DNA of 64,000 nt from JALORV01 sp963712485. GTDB taxonomy: Bacteria; Pseudomonadota; Gammaproteobacteria; Burkholderiales; Burkholderiaceae_F. The notes beneath the pieces were generated by a model. The model searched no databases, had not been told where the DNA came from, and saw nothing but the letters and a program-made list of their open reading frames with translations. Numbering within the stretch: the first letter of the stretch is position 1; each line of letters starts with the position of its first letter. Both the position numbers and the translations under genes were made by a program. This document shows positions 8,253-17,315 of the stretch, piece by piece. Location of the stretch: positions 33,851 through 97,850 of the forward strand of contig CAVQID010000017.1 in the NCBI GenBank assembly GCA_963712485.1, read 5' to 3'.

Positions 8253-10041
8253 ATGAAGAAGCTTGTTTACCTGTGGACGTTGACCCTGGTCGTGCTCGGT
8301 TTGTCTGCCACTCCCGTTCGGGCGGCGGATGCCTTGCCCGCCTCGGTGACATTCGAGCTCGACAAGGCGGACCTCTCGGAAGAGGCGCTCAAGGCAATCG
8401 GCGCCGGAGCCGAGCAGGCCAAGGCAGTGGCGGGGTCGCGCATACTCGTTTCTGGGTTCACCGATACCTCGGGTAGCGCTGCACACAACGACGAACTCGC
8501 CAAGAAGCGCGCGCTTGCGGTCCGCGACGCGCTGATCAAGGCGGGCTTGCCGGAAACGCAGATCCTGCTGGTCAAGCCCTCTGAGCGGATGAAGGACGGC
8601 GACCCGGCGAAAGCGCGACACGTCGAGATCTCGCTCCTTGCAGCCGGCGCGGCTGCTCCAGCGGCCGACATGTTGCTCGTCGTTGAAGCACCCAAGGCCG
8701 AGGAAGCTCCCGCCGCTCCGAAGATCGAGAAGGCCGACACCGCGTTCATGTATGTCGCGACGATCATGGTCATCCTGATGACCATTCCGGGCCTCGCACT
8801 GTTCTACGGCGGCCTGGTGCGTTCGAAGAATATGCTGAGCGTGCTGATGCAGGTCTTCGTGATCTTCTCGCTGATCTCGGTGCTGTGGGTCATCTACGGC
8901 TACACGCTCGCCTTTGGCGGAGCCGGTGCCGTCTTCGGCAACTTCTCGAAGCTGTTCCTGAGCGGCGTCAACGCCGGAATCGGCCGCCGCGACCTTCAGC
9001 AAGGGGGTCTACATCCCCGAGCTGCTGTTCGTGGCGTTCCAGTGCACGTTCGCCGCCATCACCTGCGCGCTGATCGTCGGCTCGTACGCGGAGCGGATGA
9101 AGTTTTCGGCCGTGCTGCTGTTCACGGTGATCTGGTTCACGTTCAGCTACCTGCCGATGGCGCACATGGTGTGGTACTGGGACGGCCCCGATGCGATCAA
9201 GGACCAGGCCACGCTCGACGCCGTGGCGGCGAATGCCGGCTGGTTCTGGGCCAAGGGCGCACTCGACTTCGCCGGCGGAACGGTGGTGCATATCAACGCA
9301 GGTGTCGCGGGCCTGATGGCGGCCTACGTGCTGGGCAAGCGCATCGGCTACGGCAAGGAGAGCATGGCGCCGCACAGCCTGACGCTGACCATGGTCGGTG
9401 CCGCACTGCTGTGGGTGGGCTGGTTCGGCTTCAATGCCGGCTCCAACCTCGAAGCCAACGGCGTCGCGGCCTTCGCGTTCCTCAACACGTTGCTGGCCAC
9501 GGCCGTCGCAGTGCTGGCGTGGATGTTCGCGGAGTGGATGGTGAAGGGAAAGCCGTCGATGCTGGGTGCAGCATCGGGTGCCGTGGCCGGGTTGGTGGCG
9601 ATCACGCCTGCCTGCGGCTTTGTCGGCGTCATCGGCGCGTTGGTCATCGGCGTCGCGGCCGGCCTGCTCTGCTTCTGGGGCGTGACGGGTCTGAAGAAGA
9701 TGCTCGGCGCGGACGATGCGCTCGACGTGTTCGGCGTACACGGCGTCGGCGGCATTGTCGGTGCGCTGCTGACCGGCGTGTTCGCCGCGCCGTCGCTCGG
9801 CGGTGCCGGCATCTGCAACTACATCACCAACGAGTGCGGTGACCCGGCCGACTTCCCAGGCATAGGCGCGCAGCTCTGGATCCAGTTCCAGGCGGTGCTG
9901 ACGGCGGTCATTCTCTCGGCCGTGGTCTCGCTGGTGGCGCTGTATGTCGTCAAGATGATCACCGGACTGCGCGTCACGCCGGAAGAGGAGCGCGAAGGCC
10001 TCGATACGACGTATCACGGCGAGTCCGCCTACAAGATGTAA
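8253..10041 (+). CDS. amtB: Ammonium transporter AmtB with N-terminal OmpA-like domain; frame interrupted by +1 base
   Basis: Residues 1-24 are a signal peptide. Residues ~31-129 form an OmpA-C-like domain with the conserved Asp71 (GFTDTSG) and Arg86 (ELAKKRA) used by the family to bind diaminopimelate in peptidoglycan. An Ala/Pro-rich linker follows, then an 11-helix Amt channel from ~161 (IPGLALFYGGLVR; later FNAGS and DVFGVHGVGG). The frame breaks at 8976-8977: deleting one G turns the sequence into GVNAESAAATFSKGVYIPELLF, the normal Amt sequence, and the gene then encodes 595 residues. So the gene is one unit with an extra base, probably a sequencing error. The expected role is ammonium uptake across the inner membrane under GlnK control. 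Confidence 0.88.
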
Positions 10042-10050
10042 TACGAATCG

Positions 10051-10072
10051 GCCCGGGAGGCGACTCCCGGGC
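10051..10072 (+). terminator. Hairpin after amtB
   Basis: A perfect 9-bp inverted repeat GCCCGGGAG-GCGA-CTCCCGGGC starts 9 nt after the amtB stop. It has no T-run, so it could be a stabilising 3' hairpin or a weak terminator. Confidence 0.5.
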
Positions 10073-10170
10073 TGCCGGCGCGCCAACCCGGAGGCGGCGT
10101 AACGGCAAGTGCAGGTTGTGTCTCCCTAGCTCGCCGGGCTGTTTCGCAGCCCACTCGTGGCGAACTTTCA

Positions 10171-10196
10171 CGGGCACCGTTCGGTGCCCGTTTTTT
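10171..10196 (+). terminator. Rho-independent terminator (end of the torF-glnK-amtB transcript)
   Basis: CGGGCACCG-TT-CGGTGCCCG followed by TTTTTT: a strong GC stem with a T-run, 130 nt after amtB. It separates the nitrogen operon from gshA. Confidence 0.85.
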
Positions 10197-10337
10197 CTTC
10201 TGATATCGACACCAGGCATGGCGATAACCCGGACCGCGACTCGGAGATGAAGTCGGCGGGCCGGCGCTAAACTGCCGATCCCAACGACCTGGCGCGGTCG
10301 ATCGACTTTGGAAAGCCCGCGCAAAAGCGAGCCCGTC

Positions 10338-11672
10338 GTGTCGAACCTTGCAATTCCCCGGCTGGCCACGGCCAATACCGGCCCCCTGCTGGCGCTCGAG
10401 CAGAAAATCGTCGACGAAATGCCGTCGATCGAGCGCTGGTTCAGGTTGCAATGGCAGGACCACACACCGCCGTTCTACGGCTCGGTCGATCTGCGCAATG
10501 CCGGCTACAAGCTGGCGCCGGTCGACATGAACCTCTTCCCGGGTGGCTTCAACAACCTTTCGGAAGAGATGCTGCCGTGCGCAGTGCAGGCAGCCCAGTC
10601 CGCGATCGAGCACCTGTGCCCGGATGCCCGCAACCTGGTGCTTGTTCCGGAGCGCCATACGCGCAACCTGTACTACCTGGCGAACGTTGCGAGGCTCGCT
10701 CGCATCCTCCGGCAGACCGGTCTCGAGGTGCGGATTGGCTCGGTTTCGGACGACATCACAGAGCCGACCCGAATCGAATTGCCCAGCGGCGACCAGCTGA
10801 TCGTCGAACCCCTGGTGCGCCAGAACGGCAAGGTTGGTGTAGCCGATTTCACGCCCTGCGCCGTGCTGTTGAACAATGACCTTTCGGCGGGAATCCCGTC
10901 CATCTTCCGTGATCTCGATGACCAGGTCGTCGTTCCGCCGCTGCAGGCCGGCTGGGCGATCCGTCGCAAATCGAATCACTTCGCCGCCTACGACGTCGTG
11001 GCGGCGGAGTTCTCGCAGCTGATCGACATCGACCCGTGGCTGATCAATCCGGCGTTCGGTCGCTGCGGTGAAGTGAATTTCCACGAACGGGCTGGCGAAG
11101 AGTGCCTCGCCAGCAACATCGACTTCGTGCTCGGAAAGATGCGAGAGAAGTACAGGGAGCACGGCATCGACGACACGCCCTACGTCGTCGTGAAAGCCGA
11201 CGCGGGGACCTACGGCATGGGCGTGATGACGGTGAAGGACGCCTCCGAAGTGCGCGGACTCAACCGCAAGCAGCGCAACAAGATGTCGGTGGTCAAGGAG
11301 GGCCTGGAGGTCAGTGAAGTCATCATCCAGGAGGGCGTACCCACCAACGAACTGGTGGATAACGCGGTCGCCGAGCCGGTCGTCTACATGATTGATCGCT
11401 ACGTGGTCGGCGGCTTTTACCGCGTGCACACCGAGCGTGGCCGTGACGAGAACCTCAATGCGCCCGGCATGCACTTCGTGCCGCTGGCGTTTGCCGGCAG
11501 CTGCAACCTGCCCGAGTGCGGTGCCGCCGCGGGCGGCAGCGCCGCCAACCGCTTCTATGCCTACGGGGTCATCGCCAGGCTGGCGCTGTTGGCGTCTGCG
11601 GTCGAGCTCGAACGCACCGCCCACCGCGTGGGCTCGTCGACGGCGCCGGTCGCTGCCGCGATTGCCGGCTGA
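10338..11672 (+). CDS. gshA: Glutamate-cysteine ligase (proteobacterial TIGR02049-type)
   Basis: First enzyme of glutathione synthesis, joining Glu and Cys with ATP. The sequence belongs to the ~430-residue type found in Burkholderiales and acidithiobacilli rather than the E. coli GshA type. Typical segments are FYGSVDLRNAGYKLAPVD, NLFPGGFNNL, LVPERHTRNLYYL, VKADAGTYGMGVM and IQEGVPTNE. I placed the start at GTG 10338, giving SNLAIPRLA; TTG 10308 in frame is the alternative. gshB follows after 29 nt, so the two form one operon. Confidence 0.9.
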   Translation: MSNLAIPRLATANTGPLLALEQKIVDEMPSIERWFRLQWQDHTPPFYGSVDLRNAGYKLAPVDMNLFPGGFNNLSEEMLPCAVQAAQSAIEHLCPDARNLVLVPERHTRNLYYLANVARLARILRQTGLEVRIGSVSDDITEPTRIELPSGDQLIVEPLVRQNGKVGVADFTPCAVLLNNDLSAGIPSIFRDLDDQVVVPPLQAGWAIRRKSNHFAAYDVVAAEFSQLIDIDPWLINPAFGRCGEVNFHERAGEECLASNIDFVLGKMREKYREHGIDDTPYVVVKADAGTYGMGVMTVKDASEVRGLNRKQRNKMSVVKEGLEVSEVIIQEGVPTNELVDNAVAEPVVYMIDRYVVGGFYRVHTERGRDENLNAPGMHFVPLAFAGSCNLPECGAAAGGSAANRFYAYGVIARLALLASAVELERTAHRVGSSTAPVAAAIAG

Positions 11673-11701
11673 GTGCGGCGCTGGCACACGGACCGGATCG
11701 C

Positions 11702-12646
11702 ATGTCGTTCGAACTGCTCTTCATCGTCGATCCGCTCGATCAGCTCAAGGCCTACAAGGATTCAAGCGTGGCGATGATGCGCGAGGCCGCGCGGCGCGGC
11801 CACGCGATTTTCGCGGCCGCGCCGGACGAGCTGGCGGCGACCACTGTCACCGTCACCGCGCGGGCGCATCGCCTCGAGCTGCAAGACGACGATCATGGCT
11901 GGTATGACGATCGCGGAGCGGAGGAGCGTGATCTCGCCTCCTTTCATGCGGTGCTGATGCGCAAGGATCCGCCGTTCGACGTCGAGTTCCTCAACGCCAC
12001 GCTGCTGCTGTCACGCGCGGCGACACTGGGCGCGCGGGTCATCAATGACGCACGCGCGCTGCGTGATTACAACGAGAAGCTTTCGATCCTCGAGTTTCCG
12101 CAATTCACCGTGCCGAACCTGGTGACGCGGGACGCCGGTCGTATCCGCAGTTTCTGGGCCGATCATGCCGACATCATCGTCAAGCCGCTCGATGGCATGG
12201 GCGGCACCGGGGTCTTCCGGCTGCAACCCGGTGACCCGAATGCAGGCTCGATCATCGAAACGGTCACTGCTCGCGGCACGCGCACGGCGATGGCGCAAAG
12301 ATTCATCCCGGCGATCCGCGACGGCGACAAGCGGGTACTCGTGATCGACGGCGAACCGGTGCCGTATTGCCTCGCACGCGTTCCGATGGCGGGCGAAACG
12401 CGCGGCAACCTGGCCGCGGGCGGCATCGGTCGCGCGCAGGCACTCAGCGCGCGCGACCGCGAGATTGCCGAAACGGTTGGCCGCGCCCTGCTGCCACGCG
12501 GCCTGCGGCTGCTCGGCCTCGATGTCATCGGCGATCACCTGACCGAGATCAACGTCACGAGCCCGACCTGTTTCGTCGAGATTTTCGAGCAGGCCGGCTG
12601 CAATGTCGCCGCCCTCTTCATCGATGCACTCGAGCGATCCGGATGA
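11702..12646 (+). CDS. gshB: Glutathione synthase
   Basis: A 314-residue ATP-grasp enzyme that adds Gly to gamma-glutamylcysteine. Features include the N-terminal domain (MRKDPPFDVEFL; INDARALRDYNEKL) and the ATP-grasp core VKPLDGMGGTGVFRL near 160-175, RFIPAIRDGDKRVLVIDGEP and GLDVIGDHLTEINVTSPT near the C-terminus. The length matches E. coli GshB (316). It lies between gshA and the PTS genes, a common betaproteobacterial arrangement; the 121-nt gap after it may contain a secondary promoter. Confidence 0.95.
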   Translation: MSFELLFIVDPLDQLKAYKDSSVAMMREAARRGHAIFAAAPDELAATTVTVTARAHRLELQDDDHGWYDDRGAEERDLASFHAVLMRKDPPFDVEFLNATLLLSRAATLGARVINDARALRDYNEKLSILEFPQFTVPNLVTRDAGRIRSFWADHADIIVKPLDGMGGTGVFRLQPGDPNAGSIIETVTARGTRTAMAQRFIPAIRDGDKRVLVIDGEPVPYCLARVPMAGETRGNLAAGGIGRAQALSARDREIAETVGRALLPRGLRLLGLDVIGDHLTEINVTSPTCFVEIFEQAGCNVAALFIDALERSG

Positions 12647-12767
12647 GGGCTAGTATTGGTTTTTGTAGTGTGCGCGCCCGCCCGGCCGCCCGAAGGGCGC
12701 GCACCATTTCAGGCGCGCGAGGTGCACGTGCGACGCGCAGCGTCGCGCACACCGAGCGCGAATCCTC

Positions 12768-13232
12768 ATGACCGGCATTGTCCTCATCGCCCACTCACCG
12801 CTGGCCAGCGCGCTCGAGCGCTGCGTTGAACATGTCTACAGCTGCGAGCCGGGCATCGCCAAGGCCAACCTGCGCGCGCTCGATGTGGAGCCCGGTGCCG
12901 CGGTCGACGCGCTGATTGACCAGGCGGTGATGCTGGTAAAGGAAGTCGACTCGGGCTCGGGTGTGCTGGTGCTGACCGACGCTTTCGGTGCAACGCCCGG
13001 AAACCTGGCGGCGCGCCTGAACGATCCCGGGCGCGTCACCGTGATTGCAGGGGTCAATCTGCCGATGCTGTTGCGTGCGGTGTGTTACCGCGGCAGTTCA
13101 CTGGCCGATGTCGTGGAAAAGGCGCTTGCCGGCGGGCAGCAGGGCATGATGCAGGTTGCCACACCGACGGTGCAGAACCAGGGTTACAAGCCGCAGGGCG
13201 ATGATCAGCAGAGACTTCACCATCAACAATAA
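12768..13232 (+). CDS. PTS EIIA component, mannose/fructose (ManX) type
   Basis: A 154-residue protein with the fold and active site of mannose-family EIIA: phosphorylatable His9 in GIVLIAHSPLA and the signature VLVLTDAFGATPGN. There is no EIIB, EIIC or EIID gene nearby, so this is probably a regulatory PTS rather than a sugar transporter, as in other Betaproteobacteria where EIIA(Man)-HPr-EI sits next to gshB. The last 32 nt overlap the HPr gene in another frame, implying translational coupling. Confidence 0.9.
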   Translation: MTGIVLIAHSPLASALERCVEHVYSCEPGIAKANLRALDVEPGAAVDALIDQAVMLVKEVDSGSGVLVLTDAFGATPGNLAARLNDPGRVTVIAGVNLPMLLRAVCYRGSSLADVVEKALAGGQQGMMQVATPTVQNQGYKPQGDDQQRLHHQQ

Positions 13233-13467
13233 GCTCGGTTTGCACGCACGCCCTTCGGCACAGATCACTCAGGTAGCAAGTCGTTACTTCGCGGAAGTGT
13301 GGATCTCGAAGAATGGACGCCGCGTGAATGCCAAGTCGATCATGGGCGTGATGATGCTGGCGGCGGGGCAGGGCAGCGTGCTGACCGTCGAAGCCGACGG
13401 CCCGGATGAAGAGCAGGCGATCGAAGCGGTCGGGCAGCTCATTTCGACCGGATTTGGCGAAGACTAG
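13201..13467 (+). CDS. ptsH: Phosphocarrier protein HPr
   Basis: An 88-residue protein. His15 lies in the GLHARPS phosphorylation motif and Ser46 in NAKSIMGVMML is the residue targeted by HPr kinase. The start ATG 13201 lies inside the end of the EIIA gene. HPr carries the phosphoryl group from EI to EIIA. No hprK gene is visible in this window. Confidence 0.95.
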   Translation: MISRDFTINNKLGLHARPSAQITQVASRYFAEVWISKNGRRVNAKSIMGVMMLAAGQGSVLTVEADGPDEEQAIEAVGQLISTGFGED

Positions 13468-13479
13468 GACCAGCGGGCG

Positions 13480-15291
13480 ATGAACGAGCCGAAGCGTGGG
13501 TCGGTGACCGGCAGCGGTGTCACGCGCGGCATCGCCATCGGTCGCGCGCACCTGATGGCGCCCTCGGAACTCGAGGTCCGTCAGGCCACGATCGAGCGGC
13601 GCGATGTCGTGCACGAGATTGCGCGGCTGACGCGGGCGTTTTCGGCAGTTCGCGAGGAACTCGACGGACTCAAGCGCGGTATCGCGCCCGATGCACCGAG
13701 CGAAGTGCGTGCCTTCCTCGACCTGCACCGGATGATTCTCGAGGACGCACTGCTGTCCGAGGCGCCGCGCGACCTGATCCGGTCGCGGCTGATGAATGCC
13801 GAGTGGGCCCTGACGATCCAGCTCGAGGAAGTCTGCCGTCAGTTCGAGGCAATCGACGACGAATACCTGCGAGAGCGATCGACCGATGTGCGGCAGGTCG
13901 TCGAGCGCGTGCTCAACGCACTCGCGGAGGGCACGCCGACGCGCGTCGCACTGCCGAAGAAGCTGCCTGCCGGCGAGCGCCTCGTATTGGTGGCGCGCGA
14001 TCTCGCCCCCGCGGACGTGCTGCACCTGAAGGATCGCGCCGATCTTGAACTCGCGGGCTTCGTGACGGAGCTCGGCGGCCCCACCTCGCATACCGCGATC
14101 CTCGCGCGCAGCCTCGGATTGCCGGCGATCGTCGGCGCGGACCGGGCGCGTGAGCTCATTCAGGAAGGCGATGTCGTCGTCATCGACGCCGAATCCGACG
14201 TCGTCGTCGTCAATCCGTCGACCGAAGAGCTGCAGGAGTTCCGCCGTCGGTCGCGCGCCGAAGTCGAGCACCGAACGCAGCTGCGCAAGCTCAAGGGCAA
14301 GCTTGCACGGACGCGCGACGGCATTGCGATCGACCTGCTGGCCAACATCGAGCTGCCCGAGGATGCGCGCGACGCGCTCGAGGCGGGCGCCGACGGCATC
14401 GGCCTGTTTCGCTCCGAGTTCCTGTTTATGGATCGCGACGAGCTACCGTCCGAGGATGAGCAGTACGAGGCCTACGCGAGGGTCGCGCGGGCGATGAAGG
14501 GCAAGCCGGTCGTGATCCGCACGCTGGATATCGGTGCCGACAAGGTGCTGACCGAGACCGCGCGCGAGAGCCTCGGCATGGCACGCGGTGCGCCGCGCCC
14601 CGAATCGAATCCGGCCCTCGGACTGCGCGCGATCCGCTATTGCCTGGCGTACCCTGAGCTCTTCCTCACGCAACTGCGCGCGATCCTGCGCGCGTCCGAG
14701 GTGGGGACCGTCCGCATCCTGATACCGATGCTCGCGCACGTGCACGAGATCGAACAGGCGACCGCCTTCGTCGCGCGCGCCAAGGAGCAGCTGAAGGAAC
14801 GCAAGCTCAAGTTCGACGCCCGCATCCCGCTCGGCGGCATGATCGAGGTCCCTGCCGCGGCGCTGTCGATACCGGAGTTCGTGCAGCGACTCAAGTTCCT
14901 GTCGATCGGCACCAACGACCTGATCCAGTACACGCTGGCGATCGACCGCACCGACAGCACGGTCGCGCATCTTTATGACCAGATGCACCCGGCCGTATTG
15001 CGCCTGATTTCCCAGACGATCCGCATCGGCACGAAGTCACGCGTGCCGGTGTCGGTCTGCGGGGAACTCGCCGGGGAGCTGGAAATGACGGAGCTTCTGC
15101 TGGGAATGGGATTGCGCCAGTTCTCGATGCACCCGTCGCAGATCCTGCCGGTGAAGGAACGGCTGTTCGAACTGTCCTTCAGGGACTCGGGACGGTTCGC
15201 CGGCCGCGTTCTCAGGATGTCCGACCCGGTCAAGATCCGCCACGTGCTGCAGCGGGAGATGCGAAACGTCGCGCCGGCGGTATTGCAGTAG
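13480..15291 (+). CDS. ptsI: Phosphoenolpyruvate-protein phosphotransferase (PTS enzyme I)
   Basis: A 603-residue protein, slightly longer than E. coli EI (575). The phosphorylated His is at about 204 in GGPTSHTAILARSLGLPA. The C-terminal TIM-barrel PEP-binding domain has LFRSEFLFMDRD, IRTLDIGADK, FLSIGTNDLIQYTLA and the active-site Cys near 527 (SVCGELAGE). It transfers phosphate from PEP to HPr. It is the last gene of the gshA-gshB-EIIA-ptsH-ptsI run and ends 7 nt before a strong terminator. Confidence 0.96.
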   Translation: MNEPKRGSVTGSGVTRGIAIGRAHLMAPSELEVRQATIERRDVVHEIARLTRAFSAVREELDGLKRGIAPDAPSEVRAFLDLHRMILEDALLSEAPRDLIRSRLMNAEWALTIQLEEVCRQFEAIDDEYLRERSTDVRQVVERVLNALAEGTPTRVALPKKLPAGERLVLVARDLAPADVLHLKDRADLELAGFVTELGGPTSHTAILARSLGLPAIVGADRARELIQEGDVVVIDAESDVVVVNPSTEELQEFRRRSRAEVEHRTQLRKLKGKLARTRDGIAIDLLANIELPEDARDALEAGADGIGLFRSEFLFMDRDELPSEDEQYEAYARVARAMKGKPVVIRTLDIGADKVLTETARESLGMARGAPRPESNPALGLRAIRYCLAYPELFLTQLRAILRASEVGTVRILIPMLAHVHEIEQATAFVARAKEQLKERKLKFDARIPLGGMIEVPAAALSIPEFVQRLKFLSIGTNDLIQYTLAIDRTDSTVAHLYDQMHPAVLRLISQTIRIGTKSRVPVSVCGELAGELEMTELLLGMGLRQFSMHPSQILPVKERLFELSFRDSGRFAGRVLRMSDPVKIRHVLQREMRNVAPAVLQ

Positions 15292-15297
15292 CGGCCG

Positions 15298-15327
15298 CAA
15301 AAAAAGCCCGGCAGAGCCGGGCCTTTT
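15298..15327. terminator. Bidirectional terminator between ptsI and the YSC84-like gene
   Basis: An A-run, then stem GCCCGGC-AGA-GCCGGGC (15306-15322), then CTTTT. The A-run on one side and T-run on the other let it serve both converging transcripts. Confidence 0.85.
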
Positions 15328-15341
15328 CCTCAAGTCGTGAC

Positions 15342-15893
15342 CTAGTTCAGTTCCTTGTCCTTCCAGACCTTGGTGCCCTGGGCTGCCACGCCAACTTCCA
15401 GGCCGGTCTTCGTCAGCTGATAGAACTTGCCGCCGGAAAAGGCGCCAGCGCTGCCGCCACCCGACTCCTTGCCGGTGCCGGCGCCCGCCGCGACATTCGC
15501 CGATGCTTCCCAGCCCTTGTTAACGAACTGCTGCATCTGTGCCGCGTCCTTGAAGATGAACAGGTAGCGGGTCTCTGCAGCGCCGATCTGAAGTCCCGCG
15601 CTGGCAAGTGCCATGTCCATGAACGTGTTCTTTTTCGTCGCGTTGTCGTGCACGACCCCCTTGCCGCCCGCGCCGCCGATGAGAAAGCTCAGGCCGTACG
15701 TCGTGAATACCGCATAGCCCGGCGCCTTCTCGACCTCGCCCTTGACTTTCGGGTCGGCCTTGTAGAAATCGTTGAGTGAGGTTTGCGCAGCCTTCAGCAC
15801 TTCGTCCTGCTTGGCCTTGTCCGCGGCAATCGCGGATGTCATTCCGAACGCGAGCAGCGCCGCGCCGGTGGTGATCCATTTCAGTAGCTTCAT
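15342..15893 (-). CDS. YSC84-type lipid-binding family protein (periplasmic)
   Basis: Start ATG 15893, preceded by GGGGAAAA, gives a signal peptide (MKLLKWITTGAALLAFGMTSAIAA) and a mature protein of about 160 residues. Diagnostic YSC84/Las17-binding segments are APGYAVFTTYGLSFLIGGAGGKG, ALASAGLQIGAAETRYLFIF and a Gly/Ser-rich stretch. In yeast the SYLF domain binds phosphoinositides; the bacterial role is unknown. It is encoded alone and its leader has a perfect inverted repeat. Confidence 0.82.
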   Translation of the reverse strand: MKLLKWITTGAALLAFGMTSAIAADKAKQDEVLKAAQTSLNDFYKADPKVKGEVEKAPGYAVFTTYGLSFLIGGAGGKGVVHDNATKKNTFMDMALASAGLQIGAAETRYLFIFKDAAQMQQFVNKGWEASANVAAGAGTGKESGGGSAGAFSGGKFYQLTKTGLEVGVAAQGTKVWKDKELN

Positions 15894-15927
15894 TTTTTCC
15901 CCTTTTCCTCGCCGGACACGCGTCATG

Positions 15928-15949
15928 CGCCGGCCTCCCTAGGCCGGCG
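15928..15949. repeat. 9-bp perfect inverted repeat upstream of the YSC84-like gene
   Basis: CGCCGGCCT-CCCT-AGGCCGGCG, 35 nt upstream of the YSC84-like start and 40 nt from the metX promoter. It could be a 5' leader hairpin, a terminator remnant or an operator; nothing decides between these. Confidence 0.5.
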
Positions 15950-15991
15950 GACGATCCGTGGTGTCAGTGTACGGCAGTGTCAGGATCACGT

Positions 15992-16020
15992 TTGACAGGC
16001 TCAAGCCCACCCTCTACCCT
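15992..16020 (+). promoter_or_regulatory. metX: Sigma-70-type promoter for metX
   Basis: A perfect -35 TTGACA (15992-15997), 17-bp spacer and TACCCT -10 (16015-16020) predict transcription starting near 16027, exactly at the 5' edge of the riboswitch-like element. Confidence 0.7.
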
Positions 16021-16028
16021 TTTCCTTT

Positions 16029-16094
16029 GCGCCGATTTGCCGACTCGCTTGCGGGCGCGCGAGGACTCATCCTCCGAAAACCGCTAAAGAGGTC
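16029..16094 (+). promoter_or_regulatory. Candidate SAM-II-type riboswitch upstream of metX
   Basis: P1 pairs GCGCC (16029-16033) with GGCGC (16054-16058). Directly after the 5' strand is GATTT, then CC, and TTGC just before the 3' strand; these match the conserved GAUUU, CC and UUGCA positions of SAM-II. A later CGCTAAAGAGG (16082-16092) matches the conserved GCUAAA with downstream GG that closes the pseudoknot. A small GAGGA-CTCA-TCCTC hairpin sits in the third loop. SAM-II riboswitches repress metX or metA when S-adenosylmethionine is abundant. Promoter, element, terminator and metX are in the expected order. Recognised by eye; not scored against a covariance model. Confidence 0.6.
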
Positions 16095-16113
16095 AAGCAG
16101 CCTTGCTGCCCGG

Positions 16114-16146
16114 ACCCGAGCCGCCGTCGCGCACCTCGGGTTTTTT
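16114..16146 (+). terminator. Intrinsic terminator in the metX leader (attenuator)
   Basis: ACCCGAG (16114-16120) pairs with CTCGGGT (16135-16141) and is followed by further T residues. It lies between the metX promoter and the metX start (16179), where it can only act as a regulatory attenuator or a constitutive brake on metX. Confidence 0.75.
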
Positions 16147-16178
16147 GTTGCCTTGATCCTGCCTTTGTCCTGCCGATC

Positions 16179-17315
16179 GTGAAGCCCCGCTCCGTTGGCG
16201 TCGTTACGCCCCGAACCCTGCGTTTCGATGAACCGCTCGCACTGACCAGTGGCGCGTCGATCGGCGGCTACGAACTGATGATCGAGACCTATGGCAACCT
16301 GAACGCGGACCGCAGCAACGCTGTGCTGGTCTGCCACGCGCTGAATGCGTCTCACCATGTTGCCGGCATGCATGCCGACGACCCGGGCAGCGTCGGCTGG
16401 TGGGACAACATGGTCGGCCCGGGCAAGCCACTCGACACCGAGCGCTTCTTCGTCGTCGGCGTCAACAATCTGGGCTCGTGCTTCGGTTCGACCGGTCCGA
16501 TGTCGACGGATCCGGCGACCGGAACGCCATACGGCGCGCGCTTCCCGGTCGTGACAGTGGAAGATTGGGTCCATGCACAGGCACGCTTGGCGGATCTGCT
16601 GGGAGTCGAGCGCTGGGCCGCCGTCATGGGCGGTTCGCTCGGCGGCATGCAGGCGCTGTCCTGGGCGATCCAGTATCCGCAGCGCCTGCGCCACTGCATC
16701 GCGATCGCCGCCGCGCCCAAGCTCTCCGCGCAGAACATCGCCTTCAACGAAGTGGCGCGTACCGCGATCCGCTCGGATCCGGATTTCCACGGCGGGGACT
16801 ACTACGCGCACGGCGTGGTGCCGAAGCGCGGTCTGCGGGTGGCCCGCATGATCGGGCACATCACTTATCTGTCGGGCGCGGACATGGCCGAGAAGTTCGG
16901 CCGCGCGATGCAAACCGAAAACTACCAGTTCCACTACGAAGTCGAATTCGAGGTGGAAAGCTACCTGCGTTACCAGGGCGACAAGTTCTCGGAGTACTTC
17001 GACGCCAATACGTATCTGCTGATCACACGCGCGCTCGATTACTTCGACCCGGCGCGGCATACCGGCGGGAATCTCGCGCAGGCGCTGGCGCCGGCCGGCG
17101 CGAAGTTCCTCGTGGTCAGCTTTTCCACCGACTGGCGCTTCCCGCCAGAGCGCTCGCGCGAGATCGTCGAGGCGCTGATCGATAACGGGCGCGACGTGGC
17201 CTACGCGGAGATCGACGCACCGCACGGCCATGACGCGTTCCTGCTGGAAGATCCCCGGTATCACCGGGTCGTGCGCGCGTACTTCGACAATATCGCGCAG
17301 GAGATCGAGCGATGA
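16179..17315 (+). CDS. metX: Homoserine O-acyltransferase MetX (likely succinyltransferase)
   Basis: A 378-residue alpha/beta-hydrolase-fold enzyme that activates homoserine for methionine synthesis. Nucleophile Ser153 lies in GGSLGGMQ, with Asp318 (STDWRFPPERS) and His351 (PHGHDAFL) completing the triad. The start is GTG 16179. Betaproteobacterial MetX proteins paired with MetW often use succinyl-CoA, but acetyl-CoA cannot be excluded from sequence inspection. The leader holds a SAM-II-like element plus terminator. metW overlaps the stop by 4 nt (ATGA). Confidence 0.95.
   Translation: MKPRSVGVVTPRTLRFDEPLALTSGASIGGYELMIETYGNLNADRSNAVLVCHALNASHHVAGMHADDPGSVGWWDNMVGPGKPLDTERFFVVGVNNLGSCFGSTGPMSTDPATGTPYGARFPVVTVEDWVHAQARLADLLGVERWAAVMGGSLGGMQALSWAIQYPQRLRHCIAIAAAPKLSAQNIAFNEVARTAIRSDPDFHGGDYYAHGVVPKRGLRVARMIGHITYLSGADMAEKFGRAMQTENYQFHYEVEFEVESYLRYQGDKFSEYFDANTYLLITRALDYFDPARHTGGNLAQALAPAGAKFLVVSFSTDWRFPPERSREIVEALIDNGRDVAYAEIDAPHGHDAFLLEDPRYHRVVRAYFDNIAQEIER

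Noticed and set aside
13054..14271. 405-codon frame antisense to ptsH-ptsI
   Set aside because: Overlaps two strongly supported genes; no family pattern.
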